Source: Pigmentiphaga litoralis (GTDB lineage Bacteria > Pseudomonadota > Gammaproteobacteria > Burkholderiales > Burkholderiaceae_B). From it: a stretch of 64,000 nt of DNA. The notes beneath the pieces were generated by a model, which was not told where the DNA came from, ran no database searches, and worked only from the letters and a program-made list of their open reading frames with translations. Below are positions 29,133 through 37,891 of the stretch, piece by piece. The position numbers and the translations under genes were made by a program. The stretch spans positions 2,852,001 through 2,916,000 of the forward strand of contig NZ_JACCBP010000001.1 of NCBI RefSeq assembly GCF_013408655.1. Reading direction: 5' to 3'. Numbering within the stretch: the first letter of the stretch is position 1; each line of letters opens with the position of its first letter.

Positions 29133-30198
29133 GGGTGAGTTCGCCAACTACTTCGTCGACCTCACGATCGCGCTTTTGGTCGGACGGGTGGTGTCTTGCT
29201 GCGCCGAAGACCAGATCGTGCTCCTGAGCCGCGGGCAGCGTCGTCGTGAGCGATTCTTTTTGGGATCACTGCATGTCGCGTTCCTGGTCGCCGTTGCCGC
29301 GACGATCATCGGCGCGCTATGGAGTGGCAGCCCCCGCGCCGTGATGATCGCCTCAGCATCAATGACGATCGCCACTCTTTCATACGCCGCGGGCTTGGTT
29401 CGAGGAAATTCTCCTCTGGCTTACGAGTTGGTCAGCAACGTGCGTTGGCTATTGCTTCTTCTGCTCGCGATGGGCACCCACGCCGCAACAGCAAACGATC
29501 TGATCACCCTTTTCAATCTGTCGACGATGGCGACACTGGCCATCACCCTTCTTGTGCTCGGGTCCGTTCTGCCTGGCCGCGGCATACCGCTCGATCTGCG
29601 GGGCTACCGATGCCTGCTCAGCCGATACCCGTCCTGGGCGACCAAGGTCGTATCGAACGCATTGTTGTTGCTCAACTTGCGCAGCGTGCCGGTCTTTCTG
29701 AAGCTTCTCGGCCGTCAAGTCGATGACTCGCTTGCGATTGCATTCAGTATTGGAGAGGTCTGCTGGCAACTGTGCATGGTGTTTGTAAATCGGACTTACT
29801 CGCTGCTTGCCACGGCATTCGGGCACTCGAACAAGCCCTCGTTGGCTTTCGGCTTCCTGGCTTGCGCAGTCGTCACTGCCGTGTGCTGCATCGGCTTCTA
29901 CGCCATCGCCAGCATCGTCCCCAATGCGTCCTGGCTCGATCGGCTGCACTTGCCCATGGTGTTCGTGGCAATCGCCTATAGCGGCGCCGTGTCGCTCTTC
30001 TCGCTGTACCGCGCGTACTCGTGGTTCCTGTTTCGCCGGAGCCTAGGTACTGACGTTCTTCTCTACCAGACAGCCCTCGCAGCAAGTGGTCTGTGCGCCC
30101 TCGCGGTGATCCGGGATCCGGTAACGGTGACCGCGCTGCTGTCCGTCGTCGCCTCGTTGCTGTACGTCTTTTTTTTCAAAGCAAAGTTGGATCGATAA
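29035..30198 (+). CDS. Wzx-like polysaccharide flippase (MATE/MVF-type membrane protein)
   Basis: A 387-residue membrane protein with about eleven hydrophobic segments and no soluble domain. The N-terminus MKHLPLIIGHVIKGFAILAKLAFLILVV, then LTIALLVGRVVSC, resembles oligosaccharide flippases that move lipid-linked repeat units across the inner membrane. Assignment is from topology and position beside the polymerase; no short motif proves it. The ATG at 29035 lies inside the polymerase gene, a 98-nt overlap, and lacks a good ribosome site, so translational coupling is likely. Confidence 0.72.
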   Translation: MKHLPLIIGHVIKGFAILAKLAFLILVVPGMAKGEFANYFVDLTIALLVGRVVSCCAEDQIVLLSRGQRRRERFFLGSLHVAFLVAVAATIIGALWSGSPRAVMIASASMTIATLSYAAGLVRGNSPLAYELVSNVRWLLLLLLAMGTHAATANDLITLFNLSTMATLAITLLVLGSVLPGRGIPLDLRGYRCLLSRYPSWATKVVSNALLLLNLRSVPVFLKLLGRQVDDSLAIAFSIGEVCWQLCMVFVNRTYSLLATAFGHSNKPSLAFGFLACAVVTAVCCIGFYAIASIVPNASWLDRLHLPMVFVAIAYSGAVSLFSLYRAYSWFLFRRSLGTDVLLYQTALAASGLCALAVIRDPVTVTALLSVVASLLYVFFFKAKLDR

Positions 30199-30208
30199 GG
30201 TGCCCACC

Positions 30209-31126
30209 GTGTCCATAAGGAGTCAGTCTGCAAGTGTCATGGGAGCGCTGTGGCTCGCACTGCTGTCGACGACCGCGTCGGCCAGCGCTGACGCCTTGCC
30301 TATCATCTCGTGGGGCGTAGACGCTGCTGCGCAGGCCTCACGGCTCCAGATCACGGCAAACCGCGTCGGATGTGGCGCGTCGCTCAGTGCCTGCCTTGCA
30401 CGCAATACGTCGGGCCATCCGGACAAGGACAGCCGCATCGCGCTGTCGTTGCCGGCAAGTCGCAGTCCCGCCGACATCCTTGCGGCCATTGACCAGTTTG
30501 TCTCTGCCGATCCTCCCCCAGGCCAGCCCTACGAAATCGGCCTGGACGACTTTGCCGCCATCGTCAGGCGCGGATTACAGACCAACACGTTGTCCTCTAT
30601 CGGCGGCATCCCGGAGGTCATCGCACATGCCCGTACGACACCAAGGCTCGCAGCCACGGTGTACGAGGACGACCTGCCCTACCTGGAATCGATCAAAGAC
30701 GGCGACCTGTCACGTTTCAGGGATGGCGTGCAGCGCGTCGCGTTCTTCCTGCACTACCGCCCCGCGGTCGGTGCCTATACCGATTACCTGAACCGCGTAA
30801 AACGCCTCTTTCCGAACGCTGAGGTTTTCGGCGGCATCTACCACTACGACCGTGCCGACTATCTGCCCTGCCAAGCCGACTCCCGAGTCCGCTGCACCGA
30901 CGCCGAGGAATACGCCCTTTTTCTGAAATCGGTTGACGTCACGCTCGACGCCGTCCGTCGGGGCTACCTTGCAGGCATCGAACTGTATCCGGGGCGGATC
31001 GGTCAGGAAGCGACTTGGGACGGCTGGTCGAAGTCTCGCACCTGCCGCACCAGTCGTCAGCCGGAGTGCATCGCTACATCTCAGCGCATGGGCCAGGCAC
31101 TGGTCAAGAAACTGGAGGCCAGATGA
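30209..31126 (+). CDS. Exported protein of unknown function, possible TIM-barrel glycan hydrolase
   Basis: A 305-residue protein with signal peptide VMGALWLALLSTTASASA. I do not recognise the family. Alternating predicted strands end in acidic residues (YEIGLDDF, LAATVYEDDLP, VAFFLHYRP, VFGGIYHYDRADY, LAGIELYPGRIGQE), a pattern seen in TIM-barrel glycoside hydrolases. Cysteines in CGASLSAC and PCQADSRVRC suggest two disulfides. GTG at 30209 is chosen because ATAAGG lies 8 nt upstream; GTG 30200 and ATG 30239 are alternatives. It lies inside the operon and overlaps the next gene by ATGA. A role in cutting, trimming or binding the polymer is inference. Confidence 0.65.
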   Translation: MSIRSQSASVMGALWLALLSTTASASADALPIISWGVDAAAQASRLQITANRVGCGASLSACLARNTSGHPDKDSRIALSLPASRSPADILAAIDQFVSADPPPGQPYEIGLDDFAAIVRRGLQTNTLSSIGGIPEVIAHARTTPRLAATVYEDDLPYLESIKDGDLSRFRDGVQRVAFFLHYRPAVGAYTDYLNRVKRLFPNAEVFGGIYHYDRADYLPCQADSRVRCTDAEEYALFLKSVDVTLDAVRRGYLAGIELYPGRIGQEATWDGWSKSRTCRTSRQPECIATSQRMGQALVKKLEAR

Positions 31127-31761
31127 TGCAAGGAAAGGCACTGACCGATAGCGCCCGACGTGCATTGGACTTGGCATGCGTCCTCGTTGCCGCACTTCCG
31201 GCCCTGCTTGTTCTGGTGCCGATCATGCTCAAGGTCCGAAGAAAACTCGGCAAACCCGCAGTGTTCCGACAGGAACGTGTCGGGCGCCACGGGCAACGCT
31301 TCACGTTGTTGAAGCTGCGCAGCATGACAACAGCTACCGACGAACATGGCGAACTCCTTCCTGATGCACTGCGACTCACTCCCTTCGGTTCTGCCCTGCG
31401 CAGCAGCAGCCTGGACGAGCTTCCAAGCCTGTGGAATGTGCTGCGTGGCGACATGAGCATCGTGGGTCCGCGCCCGCTTCTCGTGGAATACCTGCCGCTG
31501 TACACGCCGGCACAAGCGCGCCGTCATGAGGTGCGACCTGGAATCACGGGTTGGGCGCAGGTCAATGGGCGTAACGAAGTCAGCTGGACAGACAAGTTCG
31601 CGATGGACGTCTGGTACGTCGACAACCGAAGCGTCGGACTGGATCTGAAGATCATTGCGTTGACGGTACGAACAGTCTGGAATCGACAAGGTGTCAGCAG
31701 CAGTGACCACGCCACCATGGAACGCTTTACCGGGTCACGGGGAGCCGGCAGCAATGACTGA
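31123..31761 (+). CDS. Initiating phosphoglycosyl transferase (PglC-like)
   Basis: A 212-residue monotopic phosphoglycosyl transferase. It transfers a sugar-1-phosphate from a UDP-sugar to undecaprenyl phosphate, the first step of repeat-unit synthesis. One N-terminal re-entrant hydrophobic helix (about 13-31) is followed by the family signature: RQERVGRHGQRFTLLKLRSM, SSLDELPSLWNVLRGDMSIV, GPRPLL and GITGWAQVNGRN. It lacks the large N-terminal domains of WbaP, so it is the PglC/WecP size class. Its position beside PglD- and PglE-like genes mirrors Campylobacter pgl and suggests a diNAcBac-type donor. Confidence 0.93.
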   Translation: MMQGKALTDSARRALDLACVLVAALPALLVLVPIMLKVRRKLGKPAVFRQERVGRHGQRFTLLKLRSMTTATDEHGELLPDALRLTPFGSALRSSSLDELPSLWNVLRGDMSIVGPRPLLVEYLPLYTPAQARRHEVRPGITGWAQVNGRNEVSWTDKFAMDVWYVDNRSVGLDLKIIALTVRTVWNRQGVSSSDHATMERFTGSRGAGSND

Positions 31762-32425
31762 CATCCTATTTGGCATCTACGGCGCAGGCGGGCACGGACG
31801 GGAAATCCTTCCCTTCGCGATCGCCCAATTGGAAAAGTCGAATGTGTCGCTGGACCGCCTGTGCTTCATCGACGATGCTACGCCAGAAAGGCTGATCAAC
31901 GACGTCGCCGTCCTGACCCTGACCGAATTTCTAAGCATGGACGCCGCTGAAAAACGTGTCGCCGTGACAATGGGCAACAGTGCAGCAAGGCAAGCCGCAA
32001 CGTCACGGATCGCTGCGCATGGCATCACACCCTGGTCGGTCACTGCAGCGACCGCAGTCGTCCTGTCGCATTCGCAAATCGGCCAGGGAGCGGTCCTCAG
32101 CAGCTTTGTCTATGTGGGACCCAATGTCCGCATCGGAACAGGATTTCAGGCCAACACCCGCAGCCACGTCTCCCACGACTGCGTCATCGAAGACTTCGTC
32201 ACGCTCGCGCCAGGCGCGATTTGCAACGGCAATGTGCATGTGCGAGCCCATGCCTACATTGGCGCTGGCGCGCTCATCAGACAGGGTGCGGCCGGAAGGC
32301 CCCTGGTCATCGGCGCGCATGCTGTCGTGGGCATGGGCGCAGTGGTGATCGACGATGTTCCCCCGCTTGCCACGGTTGTCGGCAATCCAGCGCGCATCCT
32401 GGAAAAAAGGAGTACTCAGCCATGA
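31754..32425 (+). CDS. PglD/NeuD-type sugar O/N-acetyltransferase
   Basis: A 223-residue left-handed beta-helix acetyltransferase. The N-terminal nucleotide-sugar-binding Rossmann part is GIYGAGGHGREILPF. Hexapeptide repeats run from about residue 110 (IGQGAVLSSFVYVGPNVRIG, then SHVSHDCVIEDFVTLAPGA with the likely catalytic His). The end (VVGNPARIL) is typical. It probably acetylates the 4-amino group of a UDP-4-amino-6-deoxy sugar made by the neighbouring aminotransferase. It overlaps the genes on both sides (8 nt upstream, ATGA downstream). Confidence 0.9.
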   Translation: MTDILFGIYGAGGHGREILPFAIAQLEKSNVSLDRLCFIDDATPERLINDVAVLTLTEFLSMDAAEKRVAVTMGNSAARQAATSRIAAHGITPWSVTAATAVVLSHSQIGQGAVLSSFVYVGPNVRIGTGFQANTRSHVSHDCVIEDFVTLAPGAICNGNVHVRAHAYIGAGALIRQGAAGRPLVIGAHAVVGMGAVVIDDVPPLATVVGNPARILEKRSTQP

Positions 32426-33606
32426 TGATTTGTTCTCCCTGGCCGGCCTTCACGGCGGAAGAAGCGTCAGCAGTGCAGGAGACGCTGCTTTCCAACCGAG
32501 TCAATTACTGGACCGGCGAGCATTGCCGCGAGTTCGAAAAAGAATTTGCCGCTTACGTCGGCACGACCCACGCGGTCGCGTTGGCCAACGGGACAGTTGC
32601 CCTTGACGTTGCCCTGAGAGCCTTGGCGATAGGACCTGGCGACGACGTCATCGTGACGCCTCGAACTTTTATCGCGAGTGTGTCGTGCGTCGTCAACGCA
32701 GGTGCCCGACCGGTGTTTGCCGACGTCTGCCCTGAAAGTGGAAACCTGACCGCTGCGACGATCGAGCGCGCGCTGACGCCCAGGACCCGAGCCGTGATCT
32801 GTGTGCATCTGGCGGGATGGCCCTGCGACATGGATCCGATCATGGCCCTTGCTGCACGGCACGGCCTGAAGGTTATCGAGGATTGTGCTCAGGCACACGG
32901 GGCTCGCTACAAGGGCAAGTCGGTCGGATCCCTCGGACACATCGGCGCCTGGAGTTTTTGTCAGGACAAAATCATGACGACCGGCGGCGAAGGCGGCATG
33001 GTCACTACCAATGATGCAAGCCTTTGGTCAGCGATGTGGTCCTTCAAAGACCATGGAAAGGATTGGAACGCTGTCTATCAGACGCAGCATCCACCGGGCT
33101 TTCGATGGGTCGTCAGCAGCTTCGGTACCAACTGGCGAATGCTCGAGATGCAGGGCGTGATTGGTCGCGTCCAATTACGTTGGCTCGACGATTGGATCGC
33201 GACCCGGACACGCAATGCCAAACGCATCCTGGACACCTGCGCGCAGTTCGACTCGCTTCACGTCCCGACAGGTTGGGCGCAAAACGATGGTTCTGTACAT
33301 GCCTTCTACAAGTCCTACGTCCATGTCCGCCCAGAACGGCTGAAGTCGGGCTGGGACAGAGACAGGATCATTGCGGCGCTTGGCGAACAGGGGGTTCCGT
33401 GCTTCCAGGGCTCGTGCTCCGAGGTCTATCTGGAAGCGGCCTTTGACGATACCGGATGGCGGCCGCAAGACCGTTTGCCGGTAGCGCGGCTGCTAGGTGA
33501 GATCAGCCTGATGTTTCTTGTTCACCCGACACTTAGCCAAGAGGAGGTCCAGCACACCTGCGACTGCATTTCCACCGTACTGACTGAAGCAACCGCTCCC
33601 GCGTGA
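32422..33606 (+). CDS. PLP-dependent sugar aminotransferase (DegT/DnrJ family, PglE-like)
   Basis: A 394-residue sugar aminotransferase. Family marks are ANGTVALDVALRAL (PLP-phosphate binding), VIEDCAQAHGARYKGKSVGS (Asp and His stacking region) and SFCQDKIMTTGGEGGMV with the Schiff-base lysine near residue 183. It would transaminate the 4-keto sugar from the PglF-like dehydratase. ATG at 32422 overlaps the acetyltransferase stop; AAAAGGAG lies upstream. Together with the dehydratase, acetyltransferase and phosphoglycosyl transferase, it completes a bacillosamine-type pathway. Confidence 0.92.
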   Translation: MMICSPWPAFTAEEASAVQETLLSNRVNYWTGEHCREFEKEFAAYVGTTHAVALANGTVALDVALRALAIGPGDDVIVTPRTFIASVSCVVNAGARPVFADVCPESGNLTAATIERALTPRTRAVICVHLAGWPCDMDPIMALAARHGLKVIEDCAQAHGARYKGKSVGSLGHIGAWSFCQDKIMTTGGEGGMVTTNDASLWSAMWSFKDHGKDWNAVYQTQHPPGFRWVVSSFGTNWRMLEMQGVIGRVQLRWLDDWIATRTRNAKRILDTCAQFDSLHVPTGWAQNDGSVHAFYKSYVHVRPERLKSGWDRDRIIAALGEQGVPCFQGSCSEVYLEAAFDDTGWRPQDRLPVARLLGEISLMFLVHPTLSQEEVQHTCDCISTVLTEATAPA

Positions 33607-33660
33607 CGGGTTGCAACCACCCCACCAACGTAGATGACGACCCACTGAAAAAGAGAGCTG

Positions 33661-34470
33661 ATGATGTCCCATACTTTGCACTTTCTTCCTGCCATCGTCG
33701 CGCGCGCTGCCGCGATCGGTTTGCTTGGCGCAGTCTCCGCGTGCGGAGGTGGCGGGGGCGATGACGGTGGCTCTGGAGGCCCCGCGCCGTTGAGCGTCAA
33801 AGGTACGGCCGCGACCGGTGCGCCGTTGACCAGCGCCGCGGTCAACATGACCTGCGCCAATCGCGCCGCGCTGGCCGCGAACACCGACGCGCAAGGAAAT
33901 TTCACGACGCCTCCAGTGTCGTTCAGCTACCCCTGCATCGGCACAGCCACCAAAGCGCCGGTCACCTATCGCAGCATCCTGCTCAGCGGTGCAAACGTGA
34001 ACTTCACCCCGCTGACCGATATCTTCGTGGAAGTTGTCCTGGCTGCCTCCACCAGCGGTACGGCATCACTGACCGTGGCCGAGTTCCTGGCCAAAATCCA
34101 ATCGGACGCTACCTTTGCCACCAGCGTGAGCAGCCCTTCGAACGTGAGCAACTATCGCGCCGCCGTCATTGAAGTGGTTCGCACCCAGTTGATTGCCAGC
34201 GGCAAATCGGCTGCCGAGGCCGATGCCATTCTTGCAGCGGCGCGCAACACGAACTTCGAGTCGGCTACTTTTGTCGCAAATGGGACAGGACTGGACAAAG
34301 TGCTCGACGATACGAAGTCCGTCACGCAAAACCCCGATGGTACCGTGGCGGCAGCCGTCAAAGCCGCTGCCAAGGCTCGCGGTGATACGTTGGCGCCTCC
34401 TGCCAGTGGCGGCACCGGCGGCACTGGGGGCACCGGCGGTACGGGCGGCACTGGCGGCACCGGCGGCTGA
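33661..34470 (+). CDS. Lipoprotein with Gly-Gly-Thr repeat tail
   Basis: A 269-residue predicted lipoprotein. The lipobox is in AVSACGGGGG (lipidated Cys near residue 29), followed by a Gly-rich linker. The domain LSVKGTAATGAPLTSAAVNM looks like a carboxypeptidase-regulatory or surface beta-sandwich element. A helical middle part follows, and the protein ends in six Gly-Gly-Thr repeats plus Gly-Gly. No named family is recognised. It sits where gfcB/gfcC would be in E. coli group 4 capsule operons, directly before the GfcD/YjbH homologue, so an outer-membrane export role is possible. Confidence 0.75.
   Translation: MMSHTLHFLPAIVARAAAIGLLGAVSACGGGGGDDGGSGGPAPLSVKGTAATGAPLTSAAVNMTCANRAALAANTDAQGNFTTPPVSFSYPCIGTATKAPVTYRSILLSGANVNFTPLTDIFVEVVLAASTSGTASLTVAEFLAKIQSDATFATSVSSPSNVSNYRAAVIEVVRTQLIASGKSAAEADAILAAARNTNFESATFVANGTGLDKVLDDTKSVTQNPDGTVAAAVKAAAKARGDTLAPPASGGTGGTGGTGGTGGTGGTGG
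34408..34467 (+). repeat. 9-bp tandem repeat encoding Gly-Gly-Thr
   Basis: Six 9-bp units of consensus GGCGGCACC plus GGCGGC, immediately before the stop codon. Third codon positions differ among copies (ACC, ACT, ACG; GGC, GGG, GGT). Confidence 0.9.
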
Positions 34471-34478
34471 GCATCGCG

Positions 34479-36701
34479 ATGATGGCAATGCGTTGCGGGA
34501 TTACCGCCCTCCCCCTGATTCTTGCTGCCACCCCGGTGGTCTCCGCCGAGATGACCATGACGCCGCAGGGCTACACGGGGCTGGCCATCACCCCGACTGC
34601 CCATCTGCTTGATTGGGGGAAGGTGGACCTTGCCTACGACGCTCAGTTGCCAGGGGCCCAGTCGCGCACGCGCCTGGGCGGAACCGACGGCCACAACTAC
34701 GTGGTCGGGTTCGGCCTGTTGCCGAACCTGGAGTTCAGCGGACGGATCGCCAGCAACACCACGAACTCCAATTGCTACGTCGACGGTTGTGGCATTCGCG
34801 ACCTGTCTGCCAACGTTAAGGCCGGAATCGGACTGGACGCAGCACGTCATTACCGCGTCGCCGTGGGCGCAACAGACGTTGGAGGCGGTGCCACCAATTT
34901 TCGGAGCTACTACGGCGTTGGCACCTACACCGGCGGACAGTGGGATGTCAGCGTGGGCCTCGCGCAGCGTAGCGCCGTCAGAAACAGTGGTGTGAAGTCG
35001 CCCCTGGGCGGAATTTTCGGCAGCGTGGCGCTTAGCCCGTTCCCGTGGCTGCAGACATCCGTCGAGGTTGTGAACACCAATGCATGGGCAGGCGCAAAGC
35101 TGTTCGCCCCGCAATCCTGGTTGCCGCAGGGCTGGCGGGCGCATGTCGCCATCAACGCCAGACTAACGGACTCAGGCGTAACACAGCGCAGCTGGATTGG
35201 TGTGGGTGTGGCGATTCCCCTCTACAAGACGCCCTCGTTGCCCACAACCGCTCACGCCATACCGCTTCCGGCCTACGCGCGTGATTCCGGATTGCGCGTA
35301 GAGCCGACCTATCCAGCGACGGCCTTGCCTCCGCAAGATCTTCAACCGCGCGCGCCTGTCGGCTTTGAACCCGCCCAGCCCGTCAGCGATGGGGGCCTCG
35401 AGGGGCTGGCCGCCGCACTGAAGGCCAAGGGACTCGAAGACATTTCAGTGGGCCGGATGCCGGACGGATCCATCGTCGCCACAGTGAACAATGCAACCTA
35501 CAACTGGAATGCGCTGGACGCCCTCGGGGTCTCACTTGGCGTCGTAGCGCGCCAACTGGGTGACGCCAAGGCTGGGTACCGCGTGGTACTCAGTCAGCGC
35601 CAGATCCCACTGGTTGGCGTTACCGGGCAGACTGATTGCCTGCGTGAGTGGCTGGCTGGAGAGACGGCCACCTGCACCGCGGGGCAACTGTATGCAGCAG
35701 GTGGTACGGCGCTTGAGTCCTTGTACCAGGGCGCCACCTGGGTCGTACGCAATGAGGCCCCAAGCTGGAAAACGTTGCGGGTCAGCCTGCAGCCGGTTCT
35801 GGCCAGCAACGTTGCCACGGAATATGGGGTCTTCGACTACTCGGCAGGCATTGCGGTCAACCTGCAGCAACCCTTGTGGCGTGGAGCGACGGCCGAGGCC
35901 AGATACATTGCGCCACTTGCCAATTCCAGTGATTTTGAACGGCGCGGCGTGTACGGTTCGCGCCGCCTGCACGCCGGCGTTGACCGGGTGCTGCTGACGC
36001 AAAGCTTGCGACTGCCACTGGAAAAATGGCTGCCCGGCGTGTCAGAGCTTCAGGCCTCGCGATGGGGGCTGAGCGCTGTCACGGCAGCAGCCAGCGTCGG
36101 CAAGATCAATTCGATATACGACGGTGTGTATGGCGAAATGCGTTGGGAACCGGGAGAAGGCAAGCATCGGTTCGGCCTGGAAGCCGGCCGCTTTACCCGT
36201 GATCGCACTGTGATCGGGCCCCTCTACGGCCCCATTTTGCCAACCGCCCCGCGAGTTGCCGAGCCTCTGCTTGGCAGCTACCGCTACAGCCATATGCAGA
36301 CGCGCACCAACGTAGAAGTCACTGCCGGCAGGTTCATGAACCACGACGTAGGCGCCCAACTTGTGCTACGCCAGTGGTTTGCCGACACCGCGGTCGCACT
36401 CTATGCAAAGCGGACCAAATTCGAAACACAGCGGGTCAGCGCCACCTTCGTTGGCGTGGAAGTCACGCTGCCACTGGGCCCACGCAAAGACATGTCGCCA
36501 GGCAACTTCGTGCAAGTGACTGGCGTGCCACGGTGGAGCTACGCGGTAGAAACACAAACCGGCGCGACGACCAACGCCATTTCCGTTGCGCACGCAGTCA
36601 GGCCAGGACTCGCGACATTGAATACGACATTCAACTCGGATCGGTCGGGCCTGGCCTATTTCGAAGACAACTTGCGCCGAGTCCGGGATGCAGCACGATG
36701 A
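34479..36701 (+). CDS. YjbH/GfcD-family outer membrane exopolysaccharide protein
   Basis: A 740-residue protein of the YjbH (DUF940) family, predicted outer membrane beta-barrel lipoprotein-like exporters of exopolysaccharide. Signal peptide to about residue 23 (TPVVSA). The opening QGYTGLAITPTAHLLDWGKVDLAYD matches YjbH, as do the soluble middle (LKAKGLEDISVGRMPDGSIV) and the barrel-like C-terminus. Two cysteines flank CLREWLAGETATC. It lies between the Gly-Gly-Thr lipoprotein and wza, the position of gfcD before gfcE in the E. coli group 4 capsule operon. A second paralogue is at 49896. Confidence 0.88.
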   Translation: MMAMRCGITALPLILAATPVVSAEMTMTPQGYTGLAITPTAHLLDWGKVDLAYDAQLPGAQSRTRLGGTDGHNYVVGFGLLPNLEFSGRIASNTTNSNCYVDGCGIRDLSANVKAGIGLDAARHYRVAVGATDVGGGATNFRSYYGVGTYTGGQWDVSVGLAQRSAVRNSGVKSPLGGIFGSVALSPFPWLQTSVEVVNTNAWAGAKLFAPQSWLPQGWRAHVAINARLTDSGVTQRSWIGVGVAIPLYKTPSLPTTAHAIPLPAYARDSGLRVEPTYPATALPPQDLQPRAPVGFEPAQPVSDGGLEGLAAALKAKGLEDISVGRMPDGSIVATVNNATYNWNALDALGVSLGVVARQLGDAKAGYRVVLSQRQIPLVGVTGQTDCLREWLAGETATCTAGQLYAAGGTALESLYQGATWVVRNEAPSWKTLRVSLQPVLASNVATEYGVFDYSAGIAVNLQQPLWRGATAEARYIAPLANSSDFERRGVYGSRRLHAGVDRVLLTQSLRLPLEKWLPGVSELQASRWGLSAVTAAASVGKINSIYDGVYGEMRWEPGEGKHRFGLEAGRFTRDRTVIGPLYGPILPTAPRVAEPLLGSYRYSHMQTRTNVEVTAGRFMNHDVGAQLVLRQWFADTAVALYAKRTKFETQRVSATFVGVEVTLPLGPRKDMSPGNFVQVTGVPRWSYAVETQTGATTNAISVAHAVRPGLATLNTTFNSDRSGLAYFEDNLRRVRDAAR

Positions 36702-37891
36702 AGCGAGACACAAAGGGGAGCACGTTGAATCGCATGGAACACAAAAAGCTTGCACCGTACCTGATTGCGAGCGTCACCATCGCATTTGTGATGCAAGGGT
36801 GCGGCGTGTTGACCGCACCCGGATATGACTATGCGGATCCAGGGCAACGGACCAGCATTACGCTTGGCCAGTACATCGCCACTGATGCCGACAACCCGCC
36901 GCAGGGCGTCATCGTTCCGATCTCGCCAACGCTCGTGCAGACGCAGGCACGCTCGCGGCCAACGCAGATTCCCGATAGCATTCGCGCGCTGTTCGCAGAG
37001 CCGATGCCGTACACCATCGGGCCGAGCGACGTCATCGCCATCGTGGTCTATGACCACCCTGAACTGGTGCCGTCCACCGGCACGGTGATCACGCAGGCGG
37101 TAGACCCGACCGGCATCAGCGCGCAACCTGGCTTCATCGTGAGTGCCGACGGCGAAGTCACGTTTCCGTTCGTCGGCCGAGTCCGCGTGGCGGGGTTGAC
37201 CGAGATCGAAGCATCCGAACTGATCGCCAAACGAATCTCTGAATACATCAACAAGCCGCAAGTGAACGTCCGCATTGCCTCGTTCCGCAGCCGCCGCGCC
37301 TACGTCGAAGGCGAAGTCAGCCGGCCAGGCATGCAGATCTTTACCGACGTTCCGATGACCTTGCTCGAAGCTATCAATCGCGCTGGAGGCATCACGCCCG
37401 CCGGCGATCGGTCTTTCGTGACGCTGACACGCCAGGACGTGACAACGCTGGTAGACCTGCCCCTGATGCAGGAACTGGGCGCCAATCCAAATCGCATCTT
37501 GCTGCAAAGCGGCGACCTGATCACCGTCAGGAATCGGGAAGAAAGCAAGGTCTATGTCATGGGCGAAATCCTGCGTCCGTCTGCCCTCCTCATGCGTAAC
37601 GGCCGGCTCACATTGAACGAGGCCTTGGGTGAAGCAGGCGGAGTCAACCTTGCGACCGCCAATCCTGGTCAGATATACGTAGTGCGAAAGAATCAGCAAG
37701 GCGGTCCGGCAATTTTTCACCTCGACTCACGATCGCCGGCCGCCTTCGCGCTGGCTGACACCTTTGCCCTGCGACCCAGAGACGTGGTGTACATCGACCC
37801 AGTGCCCCTTGTGTCGTGGAATCGCGTGATCAGCCTGGTCCTGCCCTCGGCGCAGGTTGTCAACATTGGCAGCACCATCTCCACGCGATGA
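36698..37891 (+). CDS. wza: Outer membrane polysaccharide export lipoprotein Wza
   Basis: A 397-residue polysaccharide export protein forming the outer membrane channel. Lipobox VMQGC gives Cys35. The poly-export domain starts MPYTIGPSDVIAIVVYDHPEL near residue 105, and SLBB-like repeats follow (RRAYVEGEVSRPGMQIF, SKVYVMGEILRPSALLM). The C-terminal helix region (WNRVISLVLPSAQ) resembles the Wza amphipathic alpha-barrel. ATG at 36698 overlaps the YjbH stop; ATG 36734 is an alternative. It overlaps the phosphatase gene by ATGA. GfcE is the equivalent in group 4 capsules. Confidence 0.95.
   Translation: MKRDTKGSTLNRMEHKKLAPYLIASVTIAFVMQGCGVLTAPGYDYADPGQRTSITLGQYIATDADNPPQGVIVPISPTLVQTQARSRPTQIPDSIRALFAEPMPYTIGPSDVIAIVVYDHPELVPSTGTVITQAVDPTGISAQPGFIVSADGEVTFPFVGRVRVAGLTEIEASELIAKRISEYINKPQVNVRIASFRSRRAYVEGEVSRPGMQIFTDVPMTLLEAINRAGGITPAGDRSFVTLTRQDVTTLVDLPLMQELGANPNRILLQSGDLITVRNREESKVYVMGEILRPSALLMRNGRLTLNEALGEAGGVNLATANPGQIYVVRKNQQGGPAIFHLDSRSPAAFALADTFALRPRDVVYIDPVPLVSWNRVISLVLPSAQVVNIGSTISTR

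Noticed and set aside
34408..34467. Phase-variable switch in the Gly-Gly-Thr repeat
   Set aside because: The unit is 9 bp, so slippage cannot shift the frame, and the copies have diverged at synonymous sites.
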